From Sandaracinaceae bacterium (GTDB lineage Bacteria > Myxococcota_A > Polyangia > Polyangiales > Houyiibacteriaceae), in NCBI GenBank assembly GCA_020633055.1, contig JACKEJ010000015.1:62001-126000 (forward strand): 64,000 nt of DNA, in the 5' to 3' direction. Below are positions 32,954-41,628 of the stretch, piece by piece. Each line of letters starts with the position of its first letter. The stretch's first letter is position 1. Below the pieces are notes generated by a model, which had not been told where the DNA came from, made no database searches, and saw only the letters and a list, made by a program, of their open reading frames with translations. The position numbers were made by a program, and so were the translations under genes.

Positions 32954-33835
32954 ATGACCTCGGAATCGCACGACCCCTCTGGCGCGCGCCTCGTCACCAA
33001 TCAACGCGTGACGGTGCGCTCCCCGCTGCTCGGAGAGCAGTCCATCGCCTACTACGACGACGGCGGCGACGGGCCTACGGTGGTGTTCGTACACCCCAAC
33101 TCGTGCGCCGTCGTCGCGTGGGAGCATCAGCTCGCGGACACGCACTCCGACGGCTCGCCCAATCCGCTCGCGGCGTTCCGGCGCGTGGCCTTCGACCTTC
33201 CGGGTCACGGCGAGACGCGTCGCACCGGCGACGGTAGCAACGCGTACTCCCTCCCCTTCTACGCCGAGGCGCTCGCCGCCTTTGCCAACGCGCTCGACCT
33301 CCGCGGCGCCTACTACGTGGGCCACAGCCTCGGGGGGCACGCCGTGGTCGAGGCCGGAACGCAGCTCCCCCAGCCAGCGGGCGCGCTCATCTTCGGCTCC
33401 CCACCCGTGTCCACCCACGAGCAGCTGGGGCGTGCGTTCTTCCCGATGCCTGGGGGCCCGCACTTCCTCACGGGCACGCTGCGACCCGAAGACGTCTGCC
33501 ACTGGGAGGCGTCGGTGTTCTTCGACGGCATCCCGACGTGGTTCGCCGAGTGCGTGGCACGTACGGATCCGAACGCACGTGCAGGCCTCGCCGCGTCCCT
33601 CGCGACGCTCGCGGACGAGGTCGGGATGGTGCGCGCGTACCCGTGTCCTCTGGGGATCATCCACGGTCGCTACGAGCGCACCGTGCGCCTCGCGTACCTG
33701 GAGAGCCTGGGGGTCGCGGGCGGTCTGTGGCGCTCGGCCATCCAGCTGGTAGACGAGGCCAACCACTTCACCCAGTACGACGCTCCAGTAGCCTTCAACG
33801 CCTTGGTGGCGGCGTTCGTCGCCGAGCACGGCTGA
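32954..33835 (+). CDS. Alpha/beta hydrolase
   Basis: 293 residues. The oxyanion segment is VVFVHPNSCAVVAWEHQL, FDLPGHGETRR follows, the nucleophile is GHSLGGH near residue 123, and the late catalytic His is in DEANHFTQYD near 276. There is no signal peptide. The fold is that of haloalkane dehalogenase/epoxide hydrolase/lactonase-type enzymes, but the residues do not fix the reaction. A cap domain of about 70 residues lies between the nucleophile and the catalytic acid. It stands alone. Confidence 0.75.
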   Translation: MTSESHDPSGARLVTNQRVTVRSPLLGEQSIAYYDDGGDGPTVVFVHPNSCAVVAWEHQLADTHSDGSPNPLAAFRRVAFDLPGHGETRRTGDGSNAYSLPFYAEALAAFANALDLRGAYYVGHSLGGHAVVEAGTQLPQPAGALIFGSPPVSTHEQLGRAFFPMPGGPHFLTGTLRPEDVCHWEASVFFDGIPTWFAECVARTDPNARAGLAASLATLADEVGMVRAYPCPLGIIHGRYERTVRLAYLESLGVAGGLWRSAIQLVDEANHFTQYDAPVAFNALVAAFVAEHG

Positions 33836-33873
33836 CCTGGCGAGCGCGAAGCCGGCTCGGGTTCGCCGCCCCG

Positions 33874-36800
33874 TCAACGCGGTGCGGCGAGACGTTCGAG
33901 GGCTGCGCTGGCCTCGCTGTCTTCAGGCGCGGCCGCCGAGACGGCCTTCCACGCATCGAGGGCCTCGGCGCGGTCTGCGAGGCCGGTCTCCCACGTACGG
34001 GCGACCTCCTTGAGGAGCTCGACGCGAGCTTCCTGCTCTTCGGGTCGCAAGCGTCGCAGCGCCTGCCCGAGCGTGACCAGGAGGTCCGAGTAGCGCTCCG
34101 CGCGCACCAAGCACTCGCGGTGCCGGTCCTTGGCGCGCTGGTTGTCGGGCTCCATGGACGCGAGCCGGTGATAGGCGTCCGCTGCGTCCTCGTAGCGCTC
34201 TAGGGAGTAGAGCAGGTCGGCCCGCTCGCGCTGCAGCGCGCGCGCGGCCTTGGCGTCGAGGCTGGCGGCGAAGCGCTCCTCGAGCACCTGCTCCAGCTCG
34301 TCGGTGAACCCTCCCGACGTGCCGAAGTCCACGAGCGCGCGCAGCACCGCGGGGTCGTCGCTGCACTCGGTGATGGCGCGCCGCGCCACCTCGAAGGCGA
34401 GCCGCGTATCTTCGAGCGAGCTGCCGAAGAGGTCCGCCGCAACGAGGAAGAGGCGCTCCTTGAGCGGGCGCTCCACGGTGGTGGCCTTGCGCGCCAAGTA
34501 TGTCGCGGCCGCGCGTCGCAGTCGGTCGCCGTCGAGCGCCGCGTCGAGCGAAGCCGCGAGGTGCACGAAACGATCGACGTCCGCGTCGTCGTCGTGCGCG
34601 AGCTCGAGCGCCAGCATGAAGCGCGTCTCGGCGTGCACCTCGCGGCCGAGGCTCTCGACCGCCGTCACCATGGACTCCTCGATGGCGAGCAGGGCTTCGT
34701 CGCGGAGCGCCGCGGTGTCGTCGCCTGCGCCCTGAGTGAGCGCGCGCAGCACCTCGTCGGCGCGTGCGTCCAGGGTCTTCACCCGCTCGGCGGCGTGGTC
34801 GGGGCCGTCGAGACGGTCGGACAACGCCCGCAGCGCGTCCAGGTCGGTCGGCGCCGCATCCACCCAGTGGCGCGCCGCGGCGAGCGCGCGCTCCATGTCT
34901 GGCAGCGAGCGCTCATAGAGGCCGAGGAGTCGCTTGGCCAACACGGCGCGCTGCCCCAAGTGGGTGGTCAGGGCGAGGTGGGCCTCGGTCACTTCGGCCA
35001 GCTGCGCGTCGTCGCCCTCCTCGAGGTAGAGCGTCCCGAGGCGTGCCAGGGCAGGCGCGAACGCGGGCGAGCGCTCGCGGATGGCCAGCAGCTCACGCTC
35101 GGCCTCGCGCGTGTCGTCGAGGTGGTCGAGCAGCAACGTCGCGCGCTCCATACCGAGCGGGGTCGCCTCCTCGGGCGGCAACGACTCGGCGAGACGCACG
35201 GCCAGCAACTCGGCCAGCTCGGCGTGCAGCTCGTTCTCCCGCGCGTGGTGCAGCAGCGCCGTGAGCGCCTCCGCGTCCGGGCGCAACGTGCGCACCTCGC
35301 GGTAGCACTCGGCGGCTTCGTCCGGGTCTCCGAGCACGTCCCGCAGAAGGCGCGCTCGTTGCGTGAGATAGGCGACTCGCGTCTCGAGGTCCGTGGTCTC
35401 GCTGGCGAGGTCGTCCAAGAGGGCCGCCAGCTCGGTCGAGCGCTCGTGCTGCGCGTAGAGCCGCAGCAGCGCGGCAGCCGCCTCGGTGTCTCGGCGGATG
35501 ACCCGCACCCACTCGTAGGCCTCCATGGCCGCCTCGCCGCCGTCGGTCGCCTCGTCGTGCAGCCGCGCCAGCTTCAGGTAGATGTCCGCGCGCTCCACGT
35601 CCGGGAGAGAGATGGCGCGATGTTCGAGGGCCTCGACCATCCAGTCGTAGCGCTCACTGCGTGTGGCGATGCGCTCCAGTCGGTCGAGCGCCTGCGCGTC
35701 GTCGCTGTCGAGCTCGAGCGTCTGCAACGCGGTCTTGCGGGCCGCGTCGTCGTCCCGCAGCCCGAAGTCGTAGATGTCCGCCAGCTCGGCGAGCGCGCGC
35801 AACCGGGCGTCGTCGTCGGTGGCGGCGCCCACGGCCTCTTGCAGGAGCTGGGCTGCCTCGGCCAGCTCGCCCGCGCCGTGCAGGATGCGTACGAGCGCCG
35901 AGCGGGCGTCCCCGTCGCCAGGGTCCACGGCCCGGTAGGCGCGCAGGGCGTCCACCAGCAGGGCGTTGTCGAAGGCGTGCTCCTCGTGCTCGGCGAGCAG
36001 CGCGGTGAGCGCGGCCTTGCGCTCGGCCAGTGACTCGAGCGCCCCGATCTCCCAGCGGCGCACGTCGGCCATGGCGCGATAGCGGCCTACGGACGCGAGG
36101 CGGGTGAGCAGCTCGGAGCGCAGCGCGGCGTCCCGCGGGTCGAGCTCGGCCAGGCGCTGGAAGGCGTCGGTCGCGAGCTCGGGGTTCGCCAGCGGACCGT
36201 CGGCCACCGCAACGAGCTGGCGCAGGAGGTCGCGCTGTTGCTGTGGATCGGACGCGTGAGCAAGGCGCCGCTCGAGCACCCCGCGCAGCGCGTCGTGCGC
36301 CCCACGCTGCGCATGGATGCGGGTCAGCCCGAAGAGCGCCGCGCCGTGCTGGGGCGCGAGCTCGAGGAGGCGGGCCGCTACCCGCTCGGCGGTGTCGAGG
36401 TCGGCCGCGGCCAGGCAGCGCTCGAGCAGGTCCTCGAGGGCCACACGCTCGTGGGCTGCTTCGGTCTTTCCAGCGTGGAGGCGTTGCGTAGCCGCCACGG
36501 CCTCTGGCCAACGCTGAGCCGAAGAGGCATACGTGAGGGCCCGCGCCAGCCACTCGCGGCTCGGCGCGTCGAGCAGCAGCGGGGCGAGCACGTCGTAGGC
36601 CTCGCCGGGGCGCTCTTCGCGCTCGAGCCACGCGCAGAGGGCCAGCCGCGCCTCGGGGGACGCGTCGAGGCCGGCGCGTGTGACCCGAGCTTGCAGGTGC
36701 TTGCCCAGGCGCTGGCGGTGCGCGTCGGTCGGGCTCCCGTCGACGAGCGCCTGGAGGACGCTCAGGGCCTGTGCGTGCTCGGGGCACAGCTGCAGCGCCC

Positions 36801-37668
36801 GCTCCACGGCGTCGAGGGCGGCCTCGGTGTCCAGGCGTCGGGCGCGCTCCACCTCGAGCCCGGCGATGGCGTCCAGGTCGTCACGCTCGGCCGGGGTGCC
36901 CTTCTTGCGACGCACGCGCTGCAGCAGCAGCTGGATGCGCTCCTCCAAGAGCGCGGTGTCGTCCGGCGCGAGCGCGCTGGCCTGCGCCAGCGTCTGGATG
37001 GCCCCGTCGAGGTCGGCTGGCATCGCTTGCTGGGCCTCTGCCAGCTGGCGCAGCAGCGCCGCGCGACGCTCTGGGCTGCGCGTGTGCTCGGCCGCGAGCG
37101 CCAGGAGCGTGCGGACGTCCGAGATGCGCCGGGCCTTCTGGGCCCGCTCGACCGCCTCGTCCAGCGTCGACTCCAGCTCCGGATCGAGCGCGACGGCGGC
37201 GCGGTGGTGCTCGAAGCTGCGCTCGAGGCGCCCCGGGATGGCCGCGTGCGCATGGGCCAGCGCCAGCTGCACCTCCGCGCGCTCGGCGGCGGACGCCCCT
37301 GCGGCTTCGAGCTGCTCCGCCCAGCGCGCCAGCTGCTCCACGTGGCGATGCGTATCCCGCCGCTCTCCCGCCAGCTGCGAGAACGCCGCGCCCGCGATGG
37401 CCTGGCGGGGGTCCAGCTCCAGCGCGCGTACGAACAGCCTCACGGCGTGGTCGACGTCGCCGAACGCGACGCGCTGCTCCCCGGCTTCGGCCAGCGCGCG
37501 TGCTGTGTCGCGCGGATCCGTACAAACCTCCGCCCAGCGCTCGTGGAGCTCCGCCAGCTCGCGCGGCTCGGTCCCCGTGGACAGCGCGCTCGCCAACGCG
37601 CGATACGTGAGCGGGTTGCTCGCGTCGGCGACGAAGGCCGCGCGCAGCTCATCGAGTGTGAGGTCCAT
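33874..37668 (-). CDS. Giant tetratricopeptide-repeat protein
   Basis: 1264 residues, nearly all helical, built of TPR-like units (for example AVRLFVRALELDPRQAIAG, AAECYREVRTLRPDAEAL, ALDAWKAVSAAAPEDSEA). ATG 37668 (MDLTLDELRAAF) was chosen because the in-frame extension to 37839 overlaps the divergent nucleotidyltransferase. No signal peptide or membrane helix is seen, so it should be a cytoplasmic scaffold of about 30 repeats. Myxobacteria encode several such long TPR proteins with AgaA/gliding or kinase partners, but nothing here shows the partner. The reading frame is intact throughout. It ends 36 bases from the convergent hydrolase. Confidence 0.82.
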   Translation of the reverse strand: MDLTLDELRAAFVADASNPLTYRALASALSTGTEPRELAELHERWAEVCTDPRDTARALAEAGEQRVAFGDVDHAVRLFVRALELDPRQAIAGAAFSQLAGERRDTHRHVEQLARWAEQLEAAGASAAERAEVQLALAHAHAAIPGRLERSFEHHRAAVALDPELESTLDEAVERAQKARRISDVRTLLALAAEHTRSPERRAALLRQLAEAQQAMPADLDGAIQTLAQASALAPDDTALLEERIQLLLQRVRRKKGTPAERDDLDAIAGLEVERARRLDTEAALDAVERALQLCPEHAQALSVLQALVDGSPTDAHRQRLGKHLQARVTRAGLDASPEARLALCAWLEREERPGEAYDVLAPLLLDAPSREWLARALTYASSAQRWPEAVAATQRLHAGKTEAAHERVALEDLLERCLAAADLDTAERVAARLLELAPQHGAALFGLTRIHAQRGAHDALRGVLERRLAHASDPQQQRDLLRQLVAVADGPLANPELATDAFQRLAELDPRDAALRSELLTRLASVGRYRAMADVRRWEIGALESLAERKAALTALLAEHEEHAFDNALLVDALRAYRAVDPGDGDARSALVRILHGAGELAEAAQLLQEAVGAATDDDARLRALAELADIYDFGLRDDDAARKTALQTLELDSDDAQALDRLERIATRSERYDWMVEALEHRAISLPDVERADIYLKLARLHDEATDGGEAAMEAYEWVRVIRRDTEAAAALLRLYAQHERSTELAALLDDLASETTDLETRVAYLTQRARLLRDVLGDPDEAAECYREVRTLRPDAEALTALLHHARENELHAELAELLAVRLAESLPPEEATPLGMERATLLLDHLDDTREAERELLAIRERSPAFAPALARLGTLYLEEGDDAQLAEVTEAHLALTTHLGQRAVLAKRLLGLYERSLPDMERALAAARHWVDAAPTDLDALRALSDRLDGPDHAAERVKTLDARADEVLRALTQGAGDDTAALRDEALLAIEESMVTAVESLGREVHAETRFMLALELAHDDDADVDRFVHLAASLDAALDGDRLRRAAATYLARKATTVERPLKERLFLVAADLFGSSLEDTRLAFEVARRAITECSDDPAVLRALVDFGTSGGFTDELEQVLEERFAASLDAKAARALQRERADLLYSLERYEDAADAYHRLASMEPDNQRAKDRHRECLVRAERYSDLLVTLGQALRRLRPEEQEARVELLKEVARTWETGLADRAEALDAWKAVSAAAPEDSEASAALERLAAPR

Positions 37669-37804
37669 TACCTCGGAGCCTACCACCGACCCGCGGCCCA
37701 ACGGGCGCGCCGACGTCTTCAGCGACGCACTTGCTCCGTGCAACATGTCAGCGGGCGCGCGGTTCGTCGTTGACACCGCGAACCACAGGAACGAGGAAGG
37801 CGAC

Positions 37805-38629
37805 GTGGACTCACAAGAACAGAGTGACGTATGGCGCATGCTCGACCGCGACTACCTGGCCGAGGTGGCGCGCCAGGGTCCGCCGCCGGTGTTCGCCACC
37901 ATCAGCGGCGCGCACCTGTACGGCTTCGCGTCGCCCGACAGTGACGTGGACCTGCGGGGCGCCTACCTCCTGCCCGCCCACGAAGTGCTCGGCCTGCGTC
38001 CACCCGCCGAGACGCTCACCATCGAGGACAAGAGCCGGCTCGACCTGGACTGGGTCGCCCACGACGTGCGCAAGTTCGCGCGGCTGATGTGCAACCACAA
38101 CGGCTACGTCATGGAGCAGCTGTTCTCGCCGCTGGTCGTGGTGACCTCGCCTGCGCACGAAGAGCTGCGCGAGCTGGGGCGCGGCTGCCTGACGCGGCCC
38201 ACCGTGCGTCACTACCAAGGGTTCGCGCGCGGTCGGCGCCGGCGGCTGTTCGAGCCCGACCCCACCGTGAAGCACCTGCTGTACGCGTACCGCGTGCTGC
38301 TCACCGGCATCCACCTGATGCAGCACGGTGAGGTGGTCGCGAACATCAACACGCTGAACCAACGCTTCCGGCTGAGCGCCGTGGACGAGCTCGTCGCGCG
38401 CAAGCGCGAGGGCGCGGAGAAGATGCCGCTTCGCCGAGACGAGCTGGACGCCCAGGTGAAGCTGCTGGACGCGCTCGCCGCGCAGCTGGACGAGGCACAC
38501 GATGGGAGCCGCCTCCCTGAAGAGCCCACGACCGCCGCCGCGCTCGAGAGCTGGGTGGTGCGGCTGCGCCTGACGACCGTGGAGCCCACTGGTGCGAGGC
38601 CGATCGAGAGCGCCGACCCGAGTGCCTGA
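37805..38629 (+). CDS. RlaP-type nucleotidyltransferase (first of a pair)
   Basis: 274 residues from GTG 37805, preceded by GAGGAAGG; an ATG at 37745 would add 20 residues without a ribosome site. The nucleotidyltransferase motif is SGAHLYGFASPDSDVDLRG (34-52), with metal-binding D47 and D49. The rest is helical with KHLLYAYRVLLTGIHLM near 153. It matches the predicted nucleotidyltransferase family RlaP (PF10127-like), named for association with RNA ligases and RNA-repair genes. The reaction is unproven in most members. The next gene is a second member and overlaps it. Divergent from the TPR gene. Confidence 0.78.
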   Translation: MDSQEQSDVWRMLDRDYLAEVARQGPPPVFATISGAHLYGFASPDSDVDLRGAYLLPAHEVLGLRPPAETLTIEDKSRLDLDWVAHDVRKFARLMCNHNGYVMEQLFSPLVVVTSPAHEELRELGRGCLTRPTVRHYQGFARGRRRRLFEPDPTVKHLLYAYRVLLTGIHLMQHGEVVANINTLNQRFRLSAVDELVARKREGAEKMPLRRDELDAQVKLLDALAAQLDEAHDGSRLPEEPTTAAALESWVVRLRLTTVEPTGARPIESADPSA

Positions 38630-39536
38630 CCTGGTTCGCGACACGATCTTCCTGGCGCTCGGTGGGAGCCAAGCGCACGGCACGGCGCGCGCAGGGTCGG
38701 ACGTGGACGTGCGCGGCGTGTGCGTGGTGCCGCTGCGCGAGCGGCTCTCGCTGTTCGGACGCTTCGAGCAGCACGAGGGGGAGCTCCCGGGCCCGCTCCT
38801 CGCGCGCGTCGAGCGACACTTGCGCGCCCGTGCCTCGGGCGACGACGGACTCGCGCTGGTAGCGGTCCCGCCGAAGACGGAGTGTCTCGTGTTCGAGCTG
38901 GGCAAGTTCGTGTCGCTCCTGGCTGCAGCGAACCCGAGCGCGCTGGAGGTGCTCTTCACCGACGAGCGCGACTGGGTACTGGACACACCCACCTGGCGCG
39001 CGCTGCACGCGCAGCGGCAGCTGTTCCTGACCCGTCGGGTGCACCAGACGTTCGTGGGCTACGCGCACGCGCAGCTGAAGCGCATCGAGACCCATCGCGC
39101 GTGGCTGCTCTCGCCCCCGACGCACGAGCCCACCCGCAGCGCGTTCGGGCCGCCCGGCGCGCCGGGTGACAAGGCCTACCGCGCGGCCCGCAAGCGCTGG
39201 GCGCAGTACCTGAGCTGGCAGGCCCACCGCAACGCGCAGCGGGCGGCGCTCGAGCGCGCGCACGGGTACGACACCAAGCACGCGATGCACTTGGTGCGGC
39301 TCATGCGCATGGGGCTCGAGGCCCTCGAGACGGGCGCGTTGAACGTGCGGCGTGAAGACGCCGAGGAGCTGCGCGCCATCCGCGACGGTGCGCTCACGTT
39401 CGTCGAGTTGAGCGCGCTGGCGGACGAGCTGACCCAGCGCATGGCGGAGGTCGCGCCGACCTCGCCGCTGCCCGAAGACGTCGACACCGCCCGCGTGGAC
39501 GACCTGGCCGTGGGGCTGATGCTAGGGAGCCCGTAA
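38592..39536 (+). CDS. RlaP-type nucleotidyltransferase (second of a pair)
   Basis: 314 residues from GTG 38592, which has GGAG seven bases upstream; a GTG at 38622 would give a protein ten residues shorter and is possible. Motif GGSQAHGTARAGSDVDVRG lies at 24-42. A second conserved block is KTECLVFELGKFVSLLAAANPSALEVLF split around residues 95-120, followed by KRWAQYLSWQAHRNAQRAALE. It belongs to the same family as the preceding protein but is clearly divergent from it, so the pair looks like a heteromeric or two-substrate set rather than a recent duplication. The 38-base overlap implies coupled translation. Confidence 0.78.
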   Translation: MRGRSRAPTRVPDLVRDTIFLALGGSQAHGTARAGSDVDVRGVCVVPLRERLSLFGRFEQHEGELPGPLLARVERHLRARASGDDGLALVAVPPKTECLVFELGKFVSLLAAANPSALEVLFTDERDWVLDTPTWRALHAQRQLFLTRRVHQTFVGYAHAQLKRIETHRAWLLSPPTHEPTRSAFGPPGAPGDKAYRAARKRWAQYLSWQAHRNAQRAALERAHGYDTKHAMHLVRLMRMGLEALETGALNVRREDAEELRAIRDGALTFVELSALADELTQRMAEVAPTSPLPEDVDTARVDDLAVGLMLGSP

Positions 39537-39598
39537 CAAACCGGCCGCGACACGCAAGGAGGTTGGAGGCTGCGCCGTTGTGATAGAACGGGCGGGCC

Positions 39599-40354
39599 AT
39601 GACCCCCGAGGCCGCTGTCGCAACCACTGGCGCCGTCGTCATCGGAGTCGTGGACGCGCTGATCGTGGCGCGTGTGCTGCGAGCCTACGGTCGCTCCCGC
39701 CGCCGTCCACACTTGGTGATCGCCGCGGGCATCGCAGCGTCGTACGTGGCGGTCATCGGGGCGTGCCTCGTGTTGGGAGCGCATGGCGACCCCGGCCTCG
39801 CCAGCGGCTCGTGGTGGACCGTCGCGCGCTCCGCTGGGTTGCTGGGGCCGGCGCTCGCGTACGGGCTCGTGGGCGTGTTCGCCGCGGAGGCGTTCGCGCG
39901 CAGGCAGGTCACCAAGCGGCTGTCGTTCGTCGTGCTGTTGGCGCTGGTGGCCGTCGCCGCGGCCGCGCTCGTGTTGGAGGCACCCGCTGTCGCGACGCCG
40001 GCCACCATGCGCTGGTCCCTCCGTGTGCCGTTCGTCGCGCTCTCTCTCGCCGGGTCTCTCGGCGGCGGTCTGCGCGCGCTTCGGCTCACGCGCGCCTACC
40101 GCGCGGCGCGTTCCAGCGGTCGCCCCGTGGACCCGGTCGCGCTGGGACGCATGCACGTCATGGCGCAAGGGTTCGTCGCCATGGCCATCGGGCAGCTCGC
40201 TTTGATAGGCTTCGCTCATGAGGGCCGCTTCGACTCCATCACGGGCTTGGTCATGGTGAGCCTCGTCATGTTGGGCGGGCTGGGGTTCGCTCTGTCCTGC
40301 GTGGCCACCTGGGCCACCCCCGCTTGGCTGCGGACGCGCTGGGAGGCTGCATGA
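39599..40354 (+). CDS. Multi-spanning membrane protein of unknown function
   Basis: 251 residues with about seven hydrophobic segments, the first starting near residue 10. Basic residues at the segment ends (RVLRAYGRSRRRPH, FARRQVTKRL, RALRLTRAYRAARSSGR) indicate the inside loops. There is no enzyme motif or transporter signature that I recognise. The stop overlaps the start of the next small gene as ATGA, so the two are co-translated and the small protein is likely its partner. Begins 62 bases after the second RlaP gene, which could place it in the same transcript. Confidence 0.6.
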   Translation: MTPEAAVATTGAVVIGVVDALIVARVLRAYGRSRRRPHLVIAAGIAASYVAVIGACLVLGAHGDPGLASGSWWTVARSAGLLGPALAYGLVGVFAAEAFARRQVTKRLSFVVLLALVAVAAAALVLEAPAVATPATMRWSLRVPFVALSLAGSLGGGLRALRLTRAYRAARSSGRPVDPVALGRMHVMAQGFVAMAIGQLALIGFAHEGRFDSITGLVMVSLVMLGGLGFALSCVATWATPAWLRTRWEAA

Positions 40355-40635
40355 CCCCCGCCTTCGACGCGGCCGCCAGCACCCTGGCGAGCGCGGTGGG
40401 ACTGACCCCCACGCAGGCGCGCGGCACGCTCCGGTTGGCGCTCAAGCGTCAGGGCATCGACCCGCGCATCGCTCGGCGCGCGGACCTGACCGCCGCGCTG
40501 CCGAACCTCGCCAGCATCGTCAGCGGATACCGCATCACGATCGAGGCCGCGCACATGGGCGCCATCCGAGCGGCCATCGAGGCCGCTGCAGAGACCAGCG
40601 ACGACGCCCTCGACTTCTTCCGCGACATCGACTGA
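40351..40635 (+). CDS. Small helical protein coupled to the membrane protein
   Basis: 94 residues; ATG overlaps the previous stop as ATGA. The sequence is helical and rich in alanine, ending in an acidic tail (TSDDALDFFRDID). The segment LTPTQARGTLRLALKRQGIDPR could be a helix-turn-helix-like or SAM-like element. No signal peptide or membrane segment. Not recognised; the coupled reading frames argue that it is real. Confidence 0.5.
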   Translation: MTPAFDAAASTLASAVGLTPTQARGTLRLALKRQGIDPRIARRADLTAALPNLASIVSGYRITIEAAHMGAIRAAIEAAAETSDDALDFFRDID

Positions 40636-40660
40636 ACACGCTGGTGTCGCTCGGCGTGTT
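40635..40660. terminator. Hairpin at the end of the membrane-protein operon
   Basis: AACACGC (40635-40641) pairs with GCGTGTT (40654-40660) across a 12-base loop, beginning in the stop codon of the small gene and lying between convergent genes. Confidence 0.55.
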
Positions 40661-40697
40661 CCGCGGGCGACGGCCCGAACGCCAGTGTGCCGCGGAC

Positions 40698-41471
40698 TCA
40701 GCTGCGGTCCTTGCGCGCTTCGTCCGAAAGGAACGCGATGACCTGGGCGCGGTCCTCCGCGCTCCGATGCGCCTCACCGCGCCGCTCGTCGAGCGTGTCG
40801 ATGTACTGCAGCAAGCCTACCTCGTTGAACGCGTACGACGGAGGCTCTGGGACGGCCTCCCGCGCCGCGCCGTCTGCCTCGGAGCGCGCCGTCCGCGCGT
40901 GGTACAGAGCGCACGTGTCGCTGTTGTCGAGCAGGAGCAACCCGGGCTGGTGGTTCACCAGCGCCCCCCACCCTTCGGCCACGGACGTCGGCACGAGCTC
41001 GGCGTGCAGCTCGCTCAGCGAGCGCCCGGGCACCCCGCGCTGCGCTTCTCGGAGACGCCGCATCCCCTCGCGCGAGGTGACCCACGTGGCGAAGTAGCGC
41101 CGCGGACCGTCGAGCCAGAACGCCGTGGGGAGCGGCGGGGTGTCCTGGTGCAGGTCTTGGTAGAAGCCCGTCAGAAAGGGGTTCTGGCTGTACCCGTGCT
41201 CCCATGGTGCGCGCTGGGCGAGCGTGTGGTTGGTCGCGTTGACCGGCAGCCCTGGAAACTCGATCAGGCCGTGCGTCTGGATGTCTGCCCGCAGCTGCTG
41301 AAGGAAACCATACGCCGTGCCGCTGTACGGGTAGGTGCGGAGGAGCGCGGCCGGGACGTGGATGCGCAGGCCTAGCGCGGGTCGGTCGCCGTCGCGCAGC
41401 GCGTACACGCCCACCTCGGACGCGCACTCGGCGAGCAGATCGGCCAACCTGAACGGCACGCGTGCAGCCAT
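40698..41471 (-). CDS. TauD/TfdA-like Fe(II)/2-oxoglutarate dioxygenase
   Basis: 257 residues from ATG 41471. A metal-binding pair H108-x-D110 occurs in FYQDLHQDTPPLPT, and the distal block LLLLDNSDTCALYHARTAR near 178-196 resembles the DN...xLHGR end of the TauD/gamma-butyrobetaine hydroxylase family, with H191 as third ligand and a following arginine for 2-oxoglutarate. These enzymes hydroxylate or desaturate small substrates. The protein is slightly short for the family (270-300) and overall similarity is low, so the call rests on these motifs. Substrate unknown. Confidence 0.6.
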   Translation of the reverse strand: MAARVPFRLADLLAECASEVGVYALRDGDRPALGLRIHVPAALLRTYPYSGTAYGFLQQLRADIQTHGLIEFPGLPVNATNHTLAQRAPWEHGYSQNPFLTGFYQDLHQDTPPLPTAFWLDGPRRYFATWVTSREGMRRLREAQRGVPGRSLSELHAELVPTSVAEGWGALVNHQPGLLLLDNSDTCALYHARTARSEADGAAREAVPEPPSYAFNEVGLLQYIDTLDERRGEAHRSAEDRAQVIAFLSDEARKDRS

Positions 41472-41628
41472 CACCCGCGGGTCATAGCGCATCCAGCGCC
41501 CGACGCAGCTTCGGGGCGCGCGCTCGCGCCTCGCCGCACGCGGCCGGTACGGTCGAAGCACGGTCCACCACGCGTTGCGAAGGCAGGGCTTCCGCCCATC
41601 ACGAGTCGTGCTCTAGGATGCGGGCTCG

